Shown: one piece after another, positions 24,814 to 32,090 of the stretch | Layout of the letters: each line of letters starts with the position of its first letter | Numbering within the stretch: the stretch's first letter is position 1 | Source: Tolypothrix sp. FACHB-123 | GTDB taxonomy: Bacteria > Cyanobacteriota > Cyanobacteriia > Cyanobacteriales > Nostocaceae | Direction of reading: 5' to 3' | DNA length: 32,090 nucleotides | NCBI RefSeq assembly: GCF_014697075.1 | Contig: NZ_JACJRE010000074.1 | Location: 1 to 32,090, forward strand | Position numbers and translations under genes: made by a program | The notes under the pieces: model-generated | What the model saw: only the letters and a program-made list of their open reading frames with translations | What the model was told of the DNA's origin: nothing | Database searches by the model: none

Positions 24814-25824
24814 TTAATCCAACCCATCCATCAATAGCTCAGACATCTCCAATTGATCACGGTTGCGGTTATCGTCGTAAATCTGGAGCGTATTTAGTTT
24901 GGCGTGTCTGCTGAGTTTTTGGGCTTTGCGGACGTTGCCATCGGTTTTTTCAAGTACAGCAGTGATGGCACTGTGGCGACAACGGTGCGGGGACATAGTT
25001 TTTTCAACCCCAGCCCGTTTAAATAACCGCTTGACTATTTTATATATGCCATCCCCGGTTAACCTGTGGCCAGCATTTTGAAAATCAACCGAGGTAAACA
25101 ACGGGCGGGACGAGGACATATCGCCACCACGGGCAATCACCCAATCAGTAATAGCTGTCACAGTGGCTTTTGGCAGATTCATCGTCACTCGTACAAGCTT
25201 GCCCTTAGCCAAAATTGATAGCGTTCCCTTAGAAGCGTCAAAATGTCTCAAGTCTAAGGTGCTAATCTCATTTCGCCTCAAAGCATTGCCCCACAGCAGC
25301 AGCAACAAAGCATAGTCCCGCTTGCCTGCCAACGTCGTGCGCTCGCACTCTTTAATGACAGTCAAAAATTCCTCTTCAGTCACACCGCTAGTATCGCGGT
25401 AAGCCTGCACAGGAATACTGTCCACATCTACCGCATAGTTGCACACACCCAGCTTTCGCCCGTAGGCAACCAGAGATTTAATTGCAGCCAGTCGGCGGTT
25501 AATCGTGTTGGGTGCTAGTCCAGCTTCAGCAAGTATGGCTCTGTACTTAGTCACTACCAGGGTGGCTTTGTGACCCTCCAGGTGTAAAAACTCCAGAATA
25601 GAATCCCGATTAGGGCGCTGGCCCGTCATGCGAGTAAAAAAATCCGTGATATCTTTGCGGTAAGCTTTACGGGTTCCCTCGCTGTTCTTGGATTTCAGCA
25701 ATTCCTCCAATACATCGGGGTCAGAGTCAATTACACCAGCAAAGTACGCCTCAATTTTGGCACTGAGGGCATTTTCTAATTTCTGGACTACAACTAACTC
25801 AACGGATTCGGTATCTTCGCTCAT
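24814..25824 (-). CDS. Tyrosine recombinase (XerC/D-like integrase)
   Basis: A 336-aa protein, counted from the ATG at 25824 (GGGGGAG just upstream; a longer start at 25869 is possible). The SAM-like N-terminal domain (NSEGTRKAYRKDITDFFTRM) is followed by the catalytic domain with all six residues: Arg in NALRRNEIS, Lys in LAKGKLVRV, His/Arg in SPHRCRHSAI, His in LSRHAKLN and the nucleophile Tyr in TLQIYDDNR. It may resolve plasmid multimers, as Xer-like enzymes do, or integrate an element. It is adjacent to a VapBC pair and downstream of nothing obvious. No attachment site could be recognised in 25825-26178, a stretch in which I see no gene. Confidence 0.9.
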   Translation of the reverse strand: MSEDTESVELVVVQKLENALSAKIEAYFAGVIDSDPDVLEELLKSKNSEGTRKAYRKDITDFFTRMTGQRPNRDSILEFLHLEGHKATLVVTKYRAILAEAGLAPNTINRRLAAIKSLVAYGRKLGVCNYAVDVDSIPVQAYRDTSGVTEEEFLTVIKECERTTLAGKRDYALLLLLWGNALRRNEISTLDLRHFDASKGTLSILAKGKLVRVTMNLPKATVTAITDWVIARGGDMSSSRPLFTSVDFQNAGHRLTGDGIYKIVKRLFKRAGVEKTMSPHRCRHSAITAVLEKTDGNVRKAQKLSRHAKLNTLQIYDDNRNRDQLEMSELLMDGLD

Positions 25825-26178
25825 GACTCCCCCGGCTGCGGTATTTAGAATGGACGTTTCCAATACCACAACCCATTATCTAGCAACGGGGGTCAGAGTG
25901 TTGCGGTTTTGCTCTGGTTGCGGCCGAATTGTCTACACTCTCTTCTATACCCTTGATAGAAAATCTTTGCAAGAGAGCGATATCAAATATAGACAACAGC
26001 TCCACATCTACAGGTGAAACATGAGGGAAATGGTGAGATAGCAAGCTAAATACAACTCTATTTACATTTGGTGGGATTGAGACACTACGTCCTGTCTACT
26101 GATAGCAGCCTGATAGCAGTGGAGAAATTTTGATCGCTAAGCTCCCGTCAGGACTTAAGCCAGTAACTTGGTACGACA

Positions 26179-26211
26179 AAAAGCCCTCAGAGGTTTTCTC
26201 TGAGGGCTTTT
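26179..26211. terminator. Strong bidirectional intrinsic terminator
   Basis: AAAAGCCCTCAGAG (26179-26192) pairs perfectly with CTCTGAGGGCTTTT (26198-26211) around GTTTT. The T-run follows on both strands. It lies 43 bp beyond the stop of the VirD4-like gene and would end the long minus-strand operon. Confidence 0.9.
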
Positions 26212-26253
26212 GGAGGAAATAGGTGTAAAAATCTTACTAGAACTATTGTACTA

Positions 26254-28044
26254 CTAACGCTCCCCCATCAACTCTTTGAACTGTGCGTAAGCTTCCTTCC
26301 AAGCAGCTGAACCGCCCTTCTTACACTGCCAGAGCCTCTCAATCATCTCAGTCTGATTCAGTTCAGTTCGCAAAATCTCAATCATCCCCAAAACCTGCTC
26401 TCTAGTTAAGTTCAAAGGCGTGAACCGTAAGAGCGAACTCTGACTCAAATCGCCATAACCCTTATCCGGCAGTTGGTTCAACGGTTCAGCGATTGGTTCA
26501 GATAGTTCATAGAGTGAATTGGGATGAACTGTATCTTGAATTGATTGATTTACTTCATTGCCATCCGCTAACAGTCGCCTGGAATCACGATCATAACCAG
26601 AAAAATTGGGCATTTTTGGTAATGGCAACCATTCATTAAACTTCCCATAGTAGTAACAGCGTTTAACAGCAGATTGACCACATAATTGTTGAATATCTTC
26701 CGTCGGCAGCTTCTTATCTTTAGGCAACCATTGAGTAGAAATCAGTGCAGTATATGGCGCTAAATTCTCACTAGTAATTAACGCCAACGGGATAAACTGT
26801 GAACGGACTCCACCACTGACACCAATATCATCAGTATTAGGGTTAAGCGCAACAATCCAAATATTCCACCCAGCACTATCACCCACAGAAACTAGCCCCA
26901 TAATTACCGTCTTAAACCAATTGCCTTCCCCCTCATTCTTCATCAAACTTGACAGGTAAGTGGCTTCATCTAAAATCAGCAATTTCTGACCTGGGATAGC
27001 TTGAAACTCCTTAATAGTCGCTTTGAACCACTCAACAGTTTTACTGGGATTCCATTCCAACACCTTGGCACGCTTCAAAACATCTACTTTCCCAGTGAAA
27101 TAACCCGTTTCCTTCTCATCTCCTTTCGGGTCAATGTAAAAGATAGTTGTGTCAGTATGTCGCTGTTTGATCCCATCTAACACATTAGAAATTATCAAAC
27201 CCTTACCACTACCTTGCTGCCCAATAATCAAGTGGTTCTGAATACGAGCGCTCATAGCGGTAATTAAATCAAAATTACCGCCAGCTATAGCGAAGGCACC
27301 TCCTGGAGTTGGTAGGTCAACAAATTTTGGCACTGGCAATGACGCAAACTTGGCAGCAGGAATTCCAATAGAAGTCTTAGTTATACTTTCTTGGATAGCC
27401 ATCACCTGCTCTTCATTGATGCGTGGGTCAACAGTCACAGTCGCCAAATGCCCATGCAGCTGCTCAGGAGATGGAAAATTACCTTTTAATTGAATAAACC
27501 AATCCAAAATCCATCGGTAAGCATAAAATCTCTTGCCTGAAGAGACCTGTGCTAAATAGTCAGTCAAAATATGCGCCGACTGCTTGAGCATAGCAAACTC
27601 AAATCTTTCCATTGGCTCAAGGTGACACATCAAATCAACTAAAGCGTTCTGGTTATTAAACCAATCAACTCTAGCCTCACTGTCACCCATTGCTGAGAGG
27701 AATTCAATTAGATTGCCCCTGATAAATGGGATGGGTGCAAATTGGTGGGTGTCATTAATATCCTGGGCTAGCGACCAAACATAACCAGCAAAAGCCACCA
27801 ACGCCCCAATCGGGGCTAATGGCGAAGTAGCGTAACAAATTGCTCCGGTTGCAGCAGTACCAAGTGTTAAGAATTTAGCAAGATTCATCCCTGCTCTTTC
27901 TTCTTTGGCACGAATTAATAATTGGTCAAGCCTTTCCTGTAGCCAAGCCGCAGTATTCCCTGCTTCAAGATGTTCAATATTTGGGTAATCTGACCGTAAT
28001 TTTACTGTTTCTTTCGTGGAGAGAATAGGTAAGATTAAATCCAT
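26254..28044 (-). CDS. VirD4/FtsK-like coupling-type ATPase
   Basis: A 596-aa protein with two hydrophobic segments near the N-terminus (about 54-72 and 76-95), then a RecA-like motor: Walker A GQQGSGKG (275-282) in HLIIGQQGSGKGLIISNVLD, IFYIDPKGDEK and Walker B KLLILDEATYL (354-364). The plan fits a membrane-anchored DNA pump of the VirD4/TraD/HerA group that would bring the relaxase-bound strand to a secretion channel. The C-terminal 120 residues are unrecognised. No VirB4 or VirB6-11 homologue is present, so it may serve a helper apparatus, or another DNA-translocation task. GAGG lies 8 nt before the ATG. It is the last gene of the block. Confidence 0.75.
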   Translation of the reverse strand: MDLILPILSTKETVKLRSDYPNIEHLEAGNTAAWLQERLDQLLIRAKEERAGMNLAKFLTLGTAATGAICYATSPLAPIGALVAFAGYVWSLAQDINDTHQFAPIPFIRGNLIEFLSAMGDSEARVDWFNNQNALVDLMCHLEPMERFEFAMLKQSAHILTDYLAQVSSGKRFYAYRWILDWFIQLKGNFPSPEQLHGHLATVTVDPRINEEQVMAIQESITKTSIGIPAAKFASLPVPKFVDLPTPGGAFAIAGGNFDLITAMSARIQNHLIIGQQGSGKGLIISNVLDGIKQRHTDTTIFYIDPKGDEKETGYFTGKVDVLKRAKVLEWNPSKTVEWFKATIKEFQAIPGQKLLILDEATYLSSLMKNEGEGNWFKTVIMGLVSVGDSAGWNIWIVALNPNTDDIGVSGGVRSQFIPLALITSENLAPYTALISTQWLPKDKKLPTEDIQQLCGQSAVKRCYYYGKFNEWLPLPKMPNFSGYDRDSRRLLADGNEVNQSIQDTVHPNSLYELSEPIAEPLNQLPDKGYGDLSQSSLLRFTPLNLTREQVLGMIEILRTELNQTEMIERLWQCKKGGSAAWKEAYAQFKELMGER

Positions 28045-28072
28045 GATTTTTCCTCTTAAACAAGCTATACGT

Positions 28073-28101
28073 CACCTCAGAAATTAAAATTTTCTGAGGT
28101 G
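28073..28101. promoter_or_regulatory. Intra-operon hairpin
   Basis: CACCTCAGAAA (28073-28083) pairs perfectly with TTTCTGAGGTG (28091-28101). It sits in the 65-bp gap between the membrane-protein and VirD4-like genes. No T-run follows in the minus-strand reading direction, so partial attenuation or mRNA processing is more likely than termination. CACCTCAGAAA recurs at 29813-29823, where it covers a ribosome binding site. Confidence 0.55.
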
Positions 28102-28109
28102 TTAATTTT

Positions 28110-28808
28110 TTATTTCTTGGTCAACTTCCAAATTGAATAACCAATCTCACCCGCCATCATTGAGACAAAGTTGTAGACCAAACAAGCCATAATTTGGGAT
28201 GGGTTTGTATAGCGCCAAGGGTTGCGCCCTACAAAAGTTGTAGTAACATCAAATACCCAAAAGAAGAGTGCAATTGCTCCTGAAGTATGGCGTTCTTTCA
28301 TGCCCGCTCTTTTATAATCACCCCATAGTGCAACTGTTAAATCAATACTCCCACTTGGCTTACTTCCCAAAGTGAATTGTTTGCTCGATTCAAATTCAGA
28401 TTTGGCTTGATTTGGGTCTTTACCACGTAGGGTTTTCGCCTCCATAATTTGCACTAATGCACTGATGCCAAAACTTATCCAAAATAGCGGGTTAAACGGC
28501 AATTGGAGCCAGCCAATCCAACCAATCCAAGTATTTTCAAACCAGGGAAAGATGGGGACTCCTTGAAACATTACTTGCCAGATGCCATCTGTTGATAACA
28601 GCGTGCCGATAAAGAAACCAATTGCGCCTACAATCTTTGTGCCGCTTGCTCCTGGTGTGATAAATTGGGCGACTAAATGAGCAACGAAACTCACAGGAAG
28701 TGATACTAAATCGACAATCCACCGCGCTAACAGTTCGGCGTAATCACCTAATTTTCTCTGCTGATTCTCTTGTTTAGGTGGCTCCGAAAAACCTTTATAA
28801 GTCTCCAT
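28110..28808 (-). CDS. Multi-span membrane protein
   Basis: A 232-aa protein with about four hydrophobic segments: WIVDLVSLPVSFVAHLVAQF (30-49), KIVGAIGFFIGTLL (57-70), PFNPLFWISFGISALVQIM (104-122) and GAIALFFWVFDVTTTFV (177-193), plus MACLVYNFVSMMAG near the end. AGGAGT precedes the ATG. I do not recognise the family. Its place directly upstream of the VirD4-like ATPase suggests a membrane partner of that motor. Confidence 0.65.
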   Translation of the reverse strand: METYKGFSEPPKQENQQRKLGDYAELLARWIVDLVSLPVSFVAHLVAQFITPGASGTKIVGAIGFFIGTLLSTDGIWQVMFQGVPIFPWFENTWIGWIGWLQLPFNPLFWISFGISALVQIMEAKTLRGKDPNQAKSEFESSKQFTLGSKPSGSIDLTVALWGDYKRAGMKERHTSGAIALFFWVFDVTTTFVGRNPWRYTNPSQIMACLVYNFVSMMAGEIGYSIWKLTKK

Positions 28809-28813
28809 CTTTT

Positions 28814-29224
28814 TTACTCCTGCTTGACTGTTAACGGGGGCGAGTTATTACAAGCATTAAGGAAGCGATATTTCCATTGCCATTGCCGCGCTTCAATGCG
28901 CCCTATGCACTTACCAACTGAGTCGTAAACGTAGACTGTTTCATCTTCTAGATAGCCTGTAACATCCGGTCTGGGGTTACGTTTTGGACTGTCTAAATAC
29001 CCGCGCATTCGTAATTTTCGGTAAGCAGGTAAAACACCTAATTCGTTGACTAAATTGGCTGTATTCGCTCTTTCAGTTGCTTTTGTGCGTTCAATATCTT
29101 CTGATGCTCTGATGGTGGTAGCAGCGTTATAAGCGTTGAATTGCGCTGGTAGTTTCATGAGCATGGGACTGGCGATTAAAGCCAGCCCCGCTAATCCTAA
29201 CGAGGCTTGCTTTTGATGTTTCAT
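28814..29224 (-). CDS. Small protein with N-terminal membrane anchor or signal
   Basis: A 136-aa protein starting KHQKQASLGLAGLALIASPM, a positive N-terminus and hydrophobic stretch suited to a signal-anchor or signal peptide. A heptad-like Ala/Thr/Glu region and a basic segment (YRKLRMRGYLDSPKRNPRP) follow, with a short beta-rich part (ETVYVYDSVGKCIGRIEAR). The start overlaps the upstream stop (ATGA) and the stop lies 5 nt before the membrane-protein gene, so it belongs to the operon. Function unknown. Confidence 0.65.
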   Translation of the reverse strand: MKHQKQASLGLAGLALIASPMLMKLPAQFNAYNAATTIRASEDIERTKATERANTANLVNELGVLPAYRKLRMRGYLDSPKRNPRPDVTGYLEDETVYVYDSVGKCIGRIEARQWQWKYRFLNACNNSPPLTVKQE

Positions 29225-29523
29225 TGCTGATGCTTCAATTGATTGATAATTGCTTCTGCCAGTCCCAGGTGTTCACCAATGGGTAGGTGTTGATAAATGT
29301 CAGCCTGCAATTTTTGAATGTTGTCTGCGGCGATTTCTTTTATGTAACGTCCTTCAGTGGCTATTTGGGCGTTGAGCAGGTTGACGGTGATAGCTTGGAG
29401 AAGATGGAGTTTTTCTAGTCTTGGTATGCCTTCAAGTTGGCTGCCATAGGTATCTTGAAGCCAGTCAAGATAACTGCCATCTCCGGGAGTAACGGCGCAG
29501 TAATAGCCTAACGGTTTGTTCAT
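29221..29523 (-). CDS. Hypothetical small protein
   Basis: A 100-aa protein from the ATG at 29523, chosen because AGGA lies about 9 nt upstream; the longer frame extends into the preceding gene. It begins NKPLGYYCAVTPGDGSYLDW and is mainly helical afterwards (LEKLHLLQAITVNLLNAQIA, then IAADNIQKLQADIYQHL). The family is not recognised. It is coupled by ATGA overlap to the next gene. Confidence 0.6.
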   Translation of the reverse strand: MNKPLGYYCAVTPGDGSYLDWLQDTYGSQLEGIPRLEKLHLLQAITVNLLNAQIATEGRYIKEIAADNIQKLQADIYQHLPIGEHLGLAEAIINQLKHQQ

Positions 29524-29609
29524 TGCTAATATCCTTATTGTGTCTATGATGCGTAGATGCAAGGGGGGCGAACGCAGTAGTTTCTCAGGCTGTGCGATCG
29601 CTCTCCCCA

Positions 29610-29807
29610 TCACTGAAAAAATCCTTCTCTCGATGTGTCCACAGTGCAAGCAGAAGCTTCCCATTGCAGAGTATTGAAAAATTGACTGACATCACCAAGA
29701 GTTACATCACAATTCATTTGCAAGCCTTGGAACTGTGGGTGCTGCCTTATTTGAATTAATAATTGTTGGGCAAGTGCAATCAATTCTGGCAGTGGTTGAG
29801 TATTCAT
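29610..29807 (-). CDS. Hypothetical small protein
   Basis: A 65-aa protein (MNTQPLPELIALAQQLLIQI, then HPQFQGLQMNCDVTLGDVSQ) with two predicted helices. GAGGTG lies 5 nt before the ATG, and the stop of the 30-aa ORF is 8 nt upstream, so it is cotranscribed with the ParM block. The gap 29524-29609 contains a HIP1 site. Function unknown. Confidence 0.6.
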   Translation of the reverse strand: MNTQPLPELIALAQQLLIQIRQHPQFQGLQMNCDVTLGDVSQFFNTLQWEASACTVDTSREGFFQ

Positions 29808-29815
29808 AATTCACC

Positions 29816-29908
29816 TCAGAAAATTGATAACTGCAATGATTCCTGGCTAATAATTTCTTCGGCTTTCGGGATGTACTTCTGATCCAGGACTATACGCTTT
29901 TGACTCAT
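29816..29908 (-). CDS. 30-aa small protein, translationally coupled
   Basis: The short frame MSQKRIVLDQKYIPKAEEII plus ten residues starts at an ATG that overlaps the stop of the ParR-like gene by ATGA, and ends 8 nt before the next start. Coupled spacing on both sides in a tight operon argues that it is translated. The N-terminus is basic, and one helix is likely. No family is recognised. Confidence 0.5.
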   Translation of the reverse strand: MSQKRIVLDQKYIPKAEEIISQESLQLSIF

Positions 29909-30321
29909 AACTTCAGACTCCTCATCAATGTTTGGCCTTTCGGCTTCTCTATTGGTTGAATTTGTTCAATTGATGTGACTTCTGTCTGAATTTCTGGCTG
30001 TTGATTCACAGGTTTTGTTAGAGGTGTTTGAATACTTGTTGTATTACCTGCCAAGTATTCCGAAATTAATAAATTTGTGGCAGAGGCTATATTTATCCCT
30101 CTAGATAACCCATATTGTGACAACCATTCATAATGGCGTTTATCTAGCCTGACTCTTGCTTCTTTTGTCTCAATCTGTGACAAATTAGTTAATTTCAAGT
30201 CCCATTTATGTTTGATTGCATCCAACAGCAGATTTACGGTATCACTCAACTTTAAATAGTCGAATCTTAGTCTGATTCCCTCCACTTTGGCGGCAACAAT
30301 AGCCGCTAAACGTACTTGCAT
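29905..30321 (-). CDS. ParR-like RHH DNA-binding protein
   Basis: A 138-aa protein from the ATG at 30321, one base after the ParM stop (TGAAATG). The central part KEARVRLDKRHYEWLSQYGL followed by SRGINIASATNLLISEYL has the strand-helix-helix pattern of RHH proteins. The tail is Pro/Thr/Glu-rich and ends with a basic KGQTLMRSLKL. In ParMRC systems ParR follows parM, binds centromere repeats and caps the ParM filament; position and fold agree, but sequence similarity to a known ParR is not shown here. A longer start inside parM is unlikely. Confidence 0.6.
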   Translation of the reverse strand: MQVRLAAIVAAKVEGIRLRFDYLKLSDTVNLLLDAIKHKWDLKLTNLSQIETKEARVRLDKRHYEWLSQYGLSRGINIASATNLLISEYLAGNTTSIQTPLTKPVNQQPEIQTEVTSIEQIQPIEKPKGQTLMRSLKL

Positions 30322-30322
30322 T

Positions 30323-31261
30323 TCACATAGCCAATAGTGCAGTAATGTTTGATAGATGAGGGTCAACAGGAATATAAAATCCAGGTTTTGCACTCAGCTT
30401 ATGGCGTACCAGATTCGCACATCCACCAATCAGCATGATATTGGTTACATCTGCCAAGTAATCATTAGCAGCTGTGGTAATGCCGTCCATCAGCCCGTTA
30501 AACCAGTTTTCTAACAAGCCAGGGAAGACTGAGGAAAAATCATACTTTCGCCCGTATGTGATGGAGCCGTCAGCTATAGCATCCATCATCTTGGCCACTT
30601 TGAATGCAACGTTATCGCGCTTGGCATAACTCTGCATTAGGTCAGAGTTGATGATGTCGTTAGCCAAAGAGACACCGCCCACCTTGGGGATTGAACGACG
30701 GGTCAGAACTTCACCACCGGGAGTCATTACAACATAGTTAGTAGTGCCACCGCCGATGTCGATGCCGAGTGTGTCGCCTTCTAGGTCGAGTAAGCCTTTT
30801 TTGTAACCGTTAACCACAGCCACGTCTGTTTCTAGGTAAAACTCTACATTCCTGATGCGGTGTTTATAAGTTCTGCCATTAACTGTGACTTGATGATCTG
30901 CAATCAAAGTTTGACGAATTGCATCTTCATCCCAGTGATTGCGCTCTGGCACTAAGAAGCGGACAGTACCCTCAAAATCTTGCCGCAAGCCTGCCAGGGT
31001 GAAAGGTTTAACAAATTCTGGTAACTGTTTGCCTCGCTCGGCTGCGGTTTGTGGGTTTTTCTGCTTGGTGGCGCGTTCTCCCAAAACTAATACTTTGTTG
31101 TCTAGTTTGACGCTGGGGGAATCATCGGTATCTATGTCCCTAGCACTGGTGTAGGTCACATCTTGAAAGACTGAGCGCATCACGCGAGGCTTTTCACCTT
31201 TTTTGGCAGTAATGCTGGTGAAGTTGCCAATATCTGCAAAGTAAATGTTGTACACTTGCAT
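30323..31261 (-). CDS. parM: ParM/StbA-like actin-type segregation ATPase
   Basis: A 312-aa actin-fold ATPase: phosphate-1 region IYFADIGNFTS (6-16), phosphate-2 LGIDIGGGTTNYVV (165-178), and adenosine motif IMLIGGCANLV (275-285). The length matches plasmid ParM proteins. It would polymerise to push plasmid copies apart. GGAG is very close (2 nt) to the ATG, so the translation rate may be low or helped by coupling to the upstream gene, whose stop lies 12 nt before. It is flanked by an RHH-like gene on each side, a useful variation on parMR operons. Confidence 0.85.
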   Translation of the reverse strand: MQVYNIYFADIGNFTSITAKKGEKPRVMRSVFQDVTYTSARDIDTDDSPSVKLDNKVLVLGERATKQKNPQTAAERGKQLPEFVKPFTLAGLRQDFEGTVRFLVPERNHWDEDAIRQTLIADHQVTVNGRTYKHRIRNVEFYLETDVAVVNGYKKGLLDLEGDTLGIDIGGGTTNYVVMTPGGEVLTRRSIPKVGGVSLANDIINSDLMQSYAKRDNVAFKVAKMMDAIADGSITYGRKYDFSSVFPGLLENWFNGLMDGITTAANDYLADVTNIMLIGGCANLVRHKLSAKPGFYIPVDPHLSNITALLAM

Positions 31262-31273
31262 TCTCCTATTAAG

Positions 31274-31522
31274 CTAGATATTGCTGTTAATACTTTCTGT
31301 ATCTCGTTCTTTAGGCACAGCCACAGCTACCATTTGCATTCCATTAGCAGGCATTAAAACACCTGCAAAGATCTGTCTGTGTTCGTAACAGATTTTGTCC
31401 ATCAATTCGGAAAGATGAACACTAGAGACAGCATTCTCAGAAACCCCAAGTACCCTTGGAGCTTGAGATTTTAAGTACTGTTCTAAACTTGCAGGTATAC
31501 GAACTCTGGAATTTTCTGCCAT
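31274..31522 (-). CDS. Small RHH-like protein, first gene of the parM block
   Basis: An 82-aa protein from the ATG at 31522 (GGGAG 8 nt upstream; an upstream in-frame ATG at 31570 lacks such a site). It begins AENSRVRIPASLEQYLKSQA, a strand and helix like RHH or plasmid stability proteins, then VSSVHLSELMDKICYEHRQI and a Met/Val-rich strand. It may be a second DNA-binding partner of ParM or a repressor of the block. The assignment is tentative. Confidence 0.6.
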   Translation of the reverse strand: MAENSRVRIPASLEQYLKSQAPRVLGVSENAVSSVHLSELMDKICYEHRQIFAGVLMPANGMQMVAVAVPKERDTESINSNI

Positions 31523-31634
31523 TATTTCGCTCCCTTGCTTTTGGAGTTTTAGCGGGTCTTGCAGGTGCAATCACTCTTCATTCCCTTGGTTTTACCCTAC
31601 GTCCGGTTCTGTCCCGCTTGCTGTATTTCAGCTT

Positions 31635-31658
31635 AACCCACAAACCCACAAACCCACA
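31635..31658. repeat. Three tandem AACCCACA repeats
   Basis: Three adjacent 8-bp copies fill the divergent region between the parM block and the RHH gene, ending 18 bp before a candidate -35 of the latter. Two more direct copies and an inverted pair occur at 31927-31983. This is a likely operator or centromere for an RHH protein. Confidence 0.75.
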
Positions 31659-31675
31659 TTGCGAATCAATAAAAC

Positions 31676-31705
31676 TTTACGAAACCTTGGAACTAGCTTT
31701 ATAAA
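31676..31705 (+). promoter_or_regulatory. Candidate promoter of the RHH gene
   Basis: TTTACG (31676-31681) and TATAAA (31700-31705) are spaced by 18 bp, pointing at the RHH gene 45 bp downstream. The AACCCACA repeats lie just upstream. Confidence 0.4.
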
Positions 31706-31749
31706 GTGAGTTAATGGGTAAATCTATTTGTGTGCTTAGATTTTAATTT

Positions 31750-31920
31750 ATGGCGAATGAGAGCAAAGATAAGATTTTTTTTCGTACTAGGATTGATGCG
31801 TTAATACACAAGCGATTTAAAAAACTGTGTGTGGATGAAGACGTAACTATGGAATCTGTGGTCAACAAACTGATTGAAGACTGGGTTAAGCACAAGGAAG
31901 CGGAGTCTGAAAAAAAATAG
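31750..31920 (+). CDS. 56-aa ribbon-helix-helix regulator
   Basis: A short gene on the plus strand: MANESKDKIFFRTRIDALIH, then KRFKKLCVDEDVTMESVVNK and a charged tail ending SEKK. KIFFRTRID is the ribbon strand; residues 16-28 and 33-48 form the two helices, with the usual turn between (DEDVTM). RHH proteins of this size (CopG, omega, Arc type) are dimeric repressors of plasmid copy-number or partition genes. It lies between two sets of AACCCACA repeats and directly upstream, across the circle junction, of the replication gene. The ribosome binding site is weak. The minus-strand frame over it is a shadow. Confidence 0.75.
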   Translation: MANESKDKIFFRTRIDALIHKRFKKLCVDEDVTMESVVNKLIEDWVKHKEAESEKK

Positions 31921-31926
31921 TACGTC

Positions 31927-31983
31927 TGTGGGTTTGTGGGCAAATAGAGCTATAATGTGTCAAATAAAACCCACAAACCCACA
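31927..31983 (+). promoter_or_regulatory. Promoter framed by inverted 14-bp repeats
   Basis: TGTGGGTTTGTGGG (31927-31940) and its exact reverse complement (31970-31983) enclose TATAAT at 31951-31956. Each arm is made of the AACCCACA unit. A repressor on the left arm would cover the -35 region of a promoter reading toward the replication gene. Confidence 0.65.
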
Positions 31984-31989
31984 TAGCTT

Positions 31990-32090
31990 TTACGTCATGA
32001 AACTTCTATTTATGGTCTTTAATCCCTGAAATTTGAGCTAATAAATGCCAAAAAGTCTGCGAGGTAGGAACTCACAGACTTTGACTCAAA
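31990..32090. repeat. Circular-contig overlap, copy 2
   Basis: Identical to 1-101; see that entry. It should be removed when the circle is closed. Confidence 0.95.

Noticed and set aside
31743-31943. 66-codon minus-strand frame opposite the RHH gene
   Set aside because: Ser/Leu-rich shadow of a well-supported RHH reading frame on the plus strand.
1-32090. tRNA, rRNA and CRISPR arrays
   Set aside because: I saw no tRNA cloverleaf, rRNA core sequence or regularly spaced direct repeats with spacers.

Overview
The window looks like a complete circular plasmid of a filamentous, probably heterocyst-forming (Nostocales) cyanobacterium. Bases 1-101 recur exactly at 31990-32090, so the record is a circle of about 31,989 bp with a 101-bp assembly overlap. 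Evidence for the host is the HIP1 octamer GCGATCGC (at least nine copies), a CyRepA1-type replication protein, a cyanobacterial TPS-type haemagglutinin exoprotein, a XisH remnant and typical cyanobacterial accessory genes. I see no rRNA, tRNA, CRISPR or chromosomal housekeeping genes.

Backbone. A primase/helicase replication protein (414-3563) lies downstream, across the junction, of a 56-aa ribbon-helix-helix (RHH) gene (31750-31920). Divergent from that RHH gene is a long minus-strand block from 31522 down to 26254: RHH-like protein, ParM-like actin ATPase, ParR-like RHH protein, a translationally coupled 30-aa ORF, three small proteins, a membrane protein and a VirD4/FtsK-like ATPase, closed by a strong bidirectional terminator. 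An 8-bp repeat, AACCCACA, occurs in direct and inverted orientation on both sides of the RHH gene and is a good candidate operator or centromere. A mobilisation block (serine-rich DNA-binding-type protein, MobC-like protein, MOBP-type relaxase) lies at 4515-7850 with many inverted repeats in the likely oriT region. With a coupling-type ATPase but no visible mating-pair genes, the plasmid looks mobilisable rather than self-transmissible.

Accessory part. The region 8.0-17.2 kb is full of decay and small mobile sequences: a long palindrome, a 395-bp MITE-like element with about 56-bp terminal inverted repeats next to a truncated gene, two opposite end fragments of one IS family sharing a 24-bp terminal repeat, a 171-bp MITE with a 9-bp target duplication, a truncated xisH, and a pair of diverged ~80-bp direct repeats. 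Between them lie a stand-alone four-CBS protein, an orphan recombinase-domain protein, a short histidine kinase whose G1-box Asp is Tyr, and a complete secreted haemagglutinin-like exoprotein.

The region 17.8-26.2 kb is a stability/defence-like segment: a double-HTH excisionase-type protein embedded in an array of TGGCGAG motifs, a HigBA-like toxin-antitoxin pair with a clear operator, a zinc-ribbon protein with an aerolysin-like beta-rich tail, a 908-aa fusion of a RecB-like Fe-S nuclease module, an RNase H-like module and an IS66-type DDE transposase, a VapBC-like pair, and a tyrosine recombinase. The nuclease-transposase fusion, the zinc-ribbon/aerolysin-like protein and the RHH/8-bp-repeat control region are the strongest candidates for undescribed biology.
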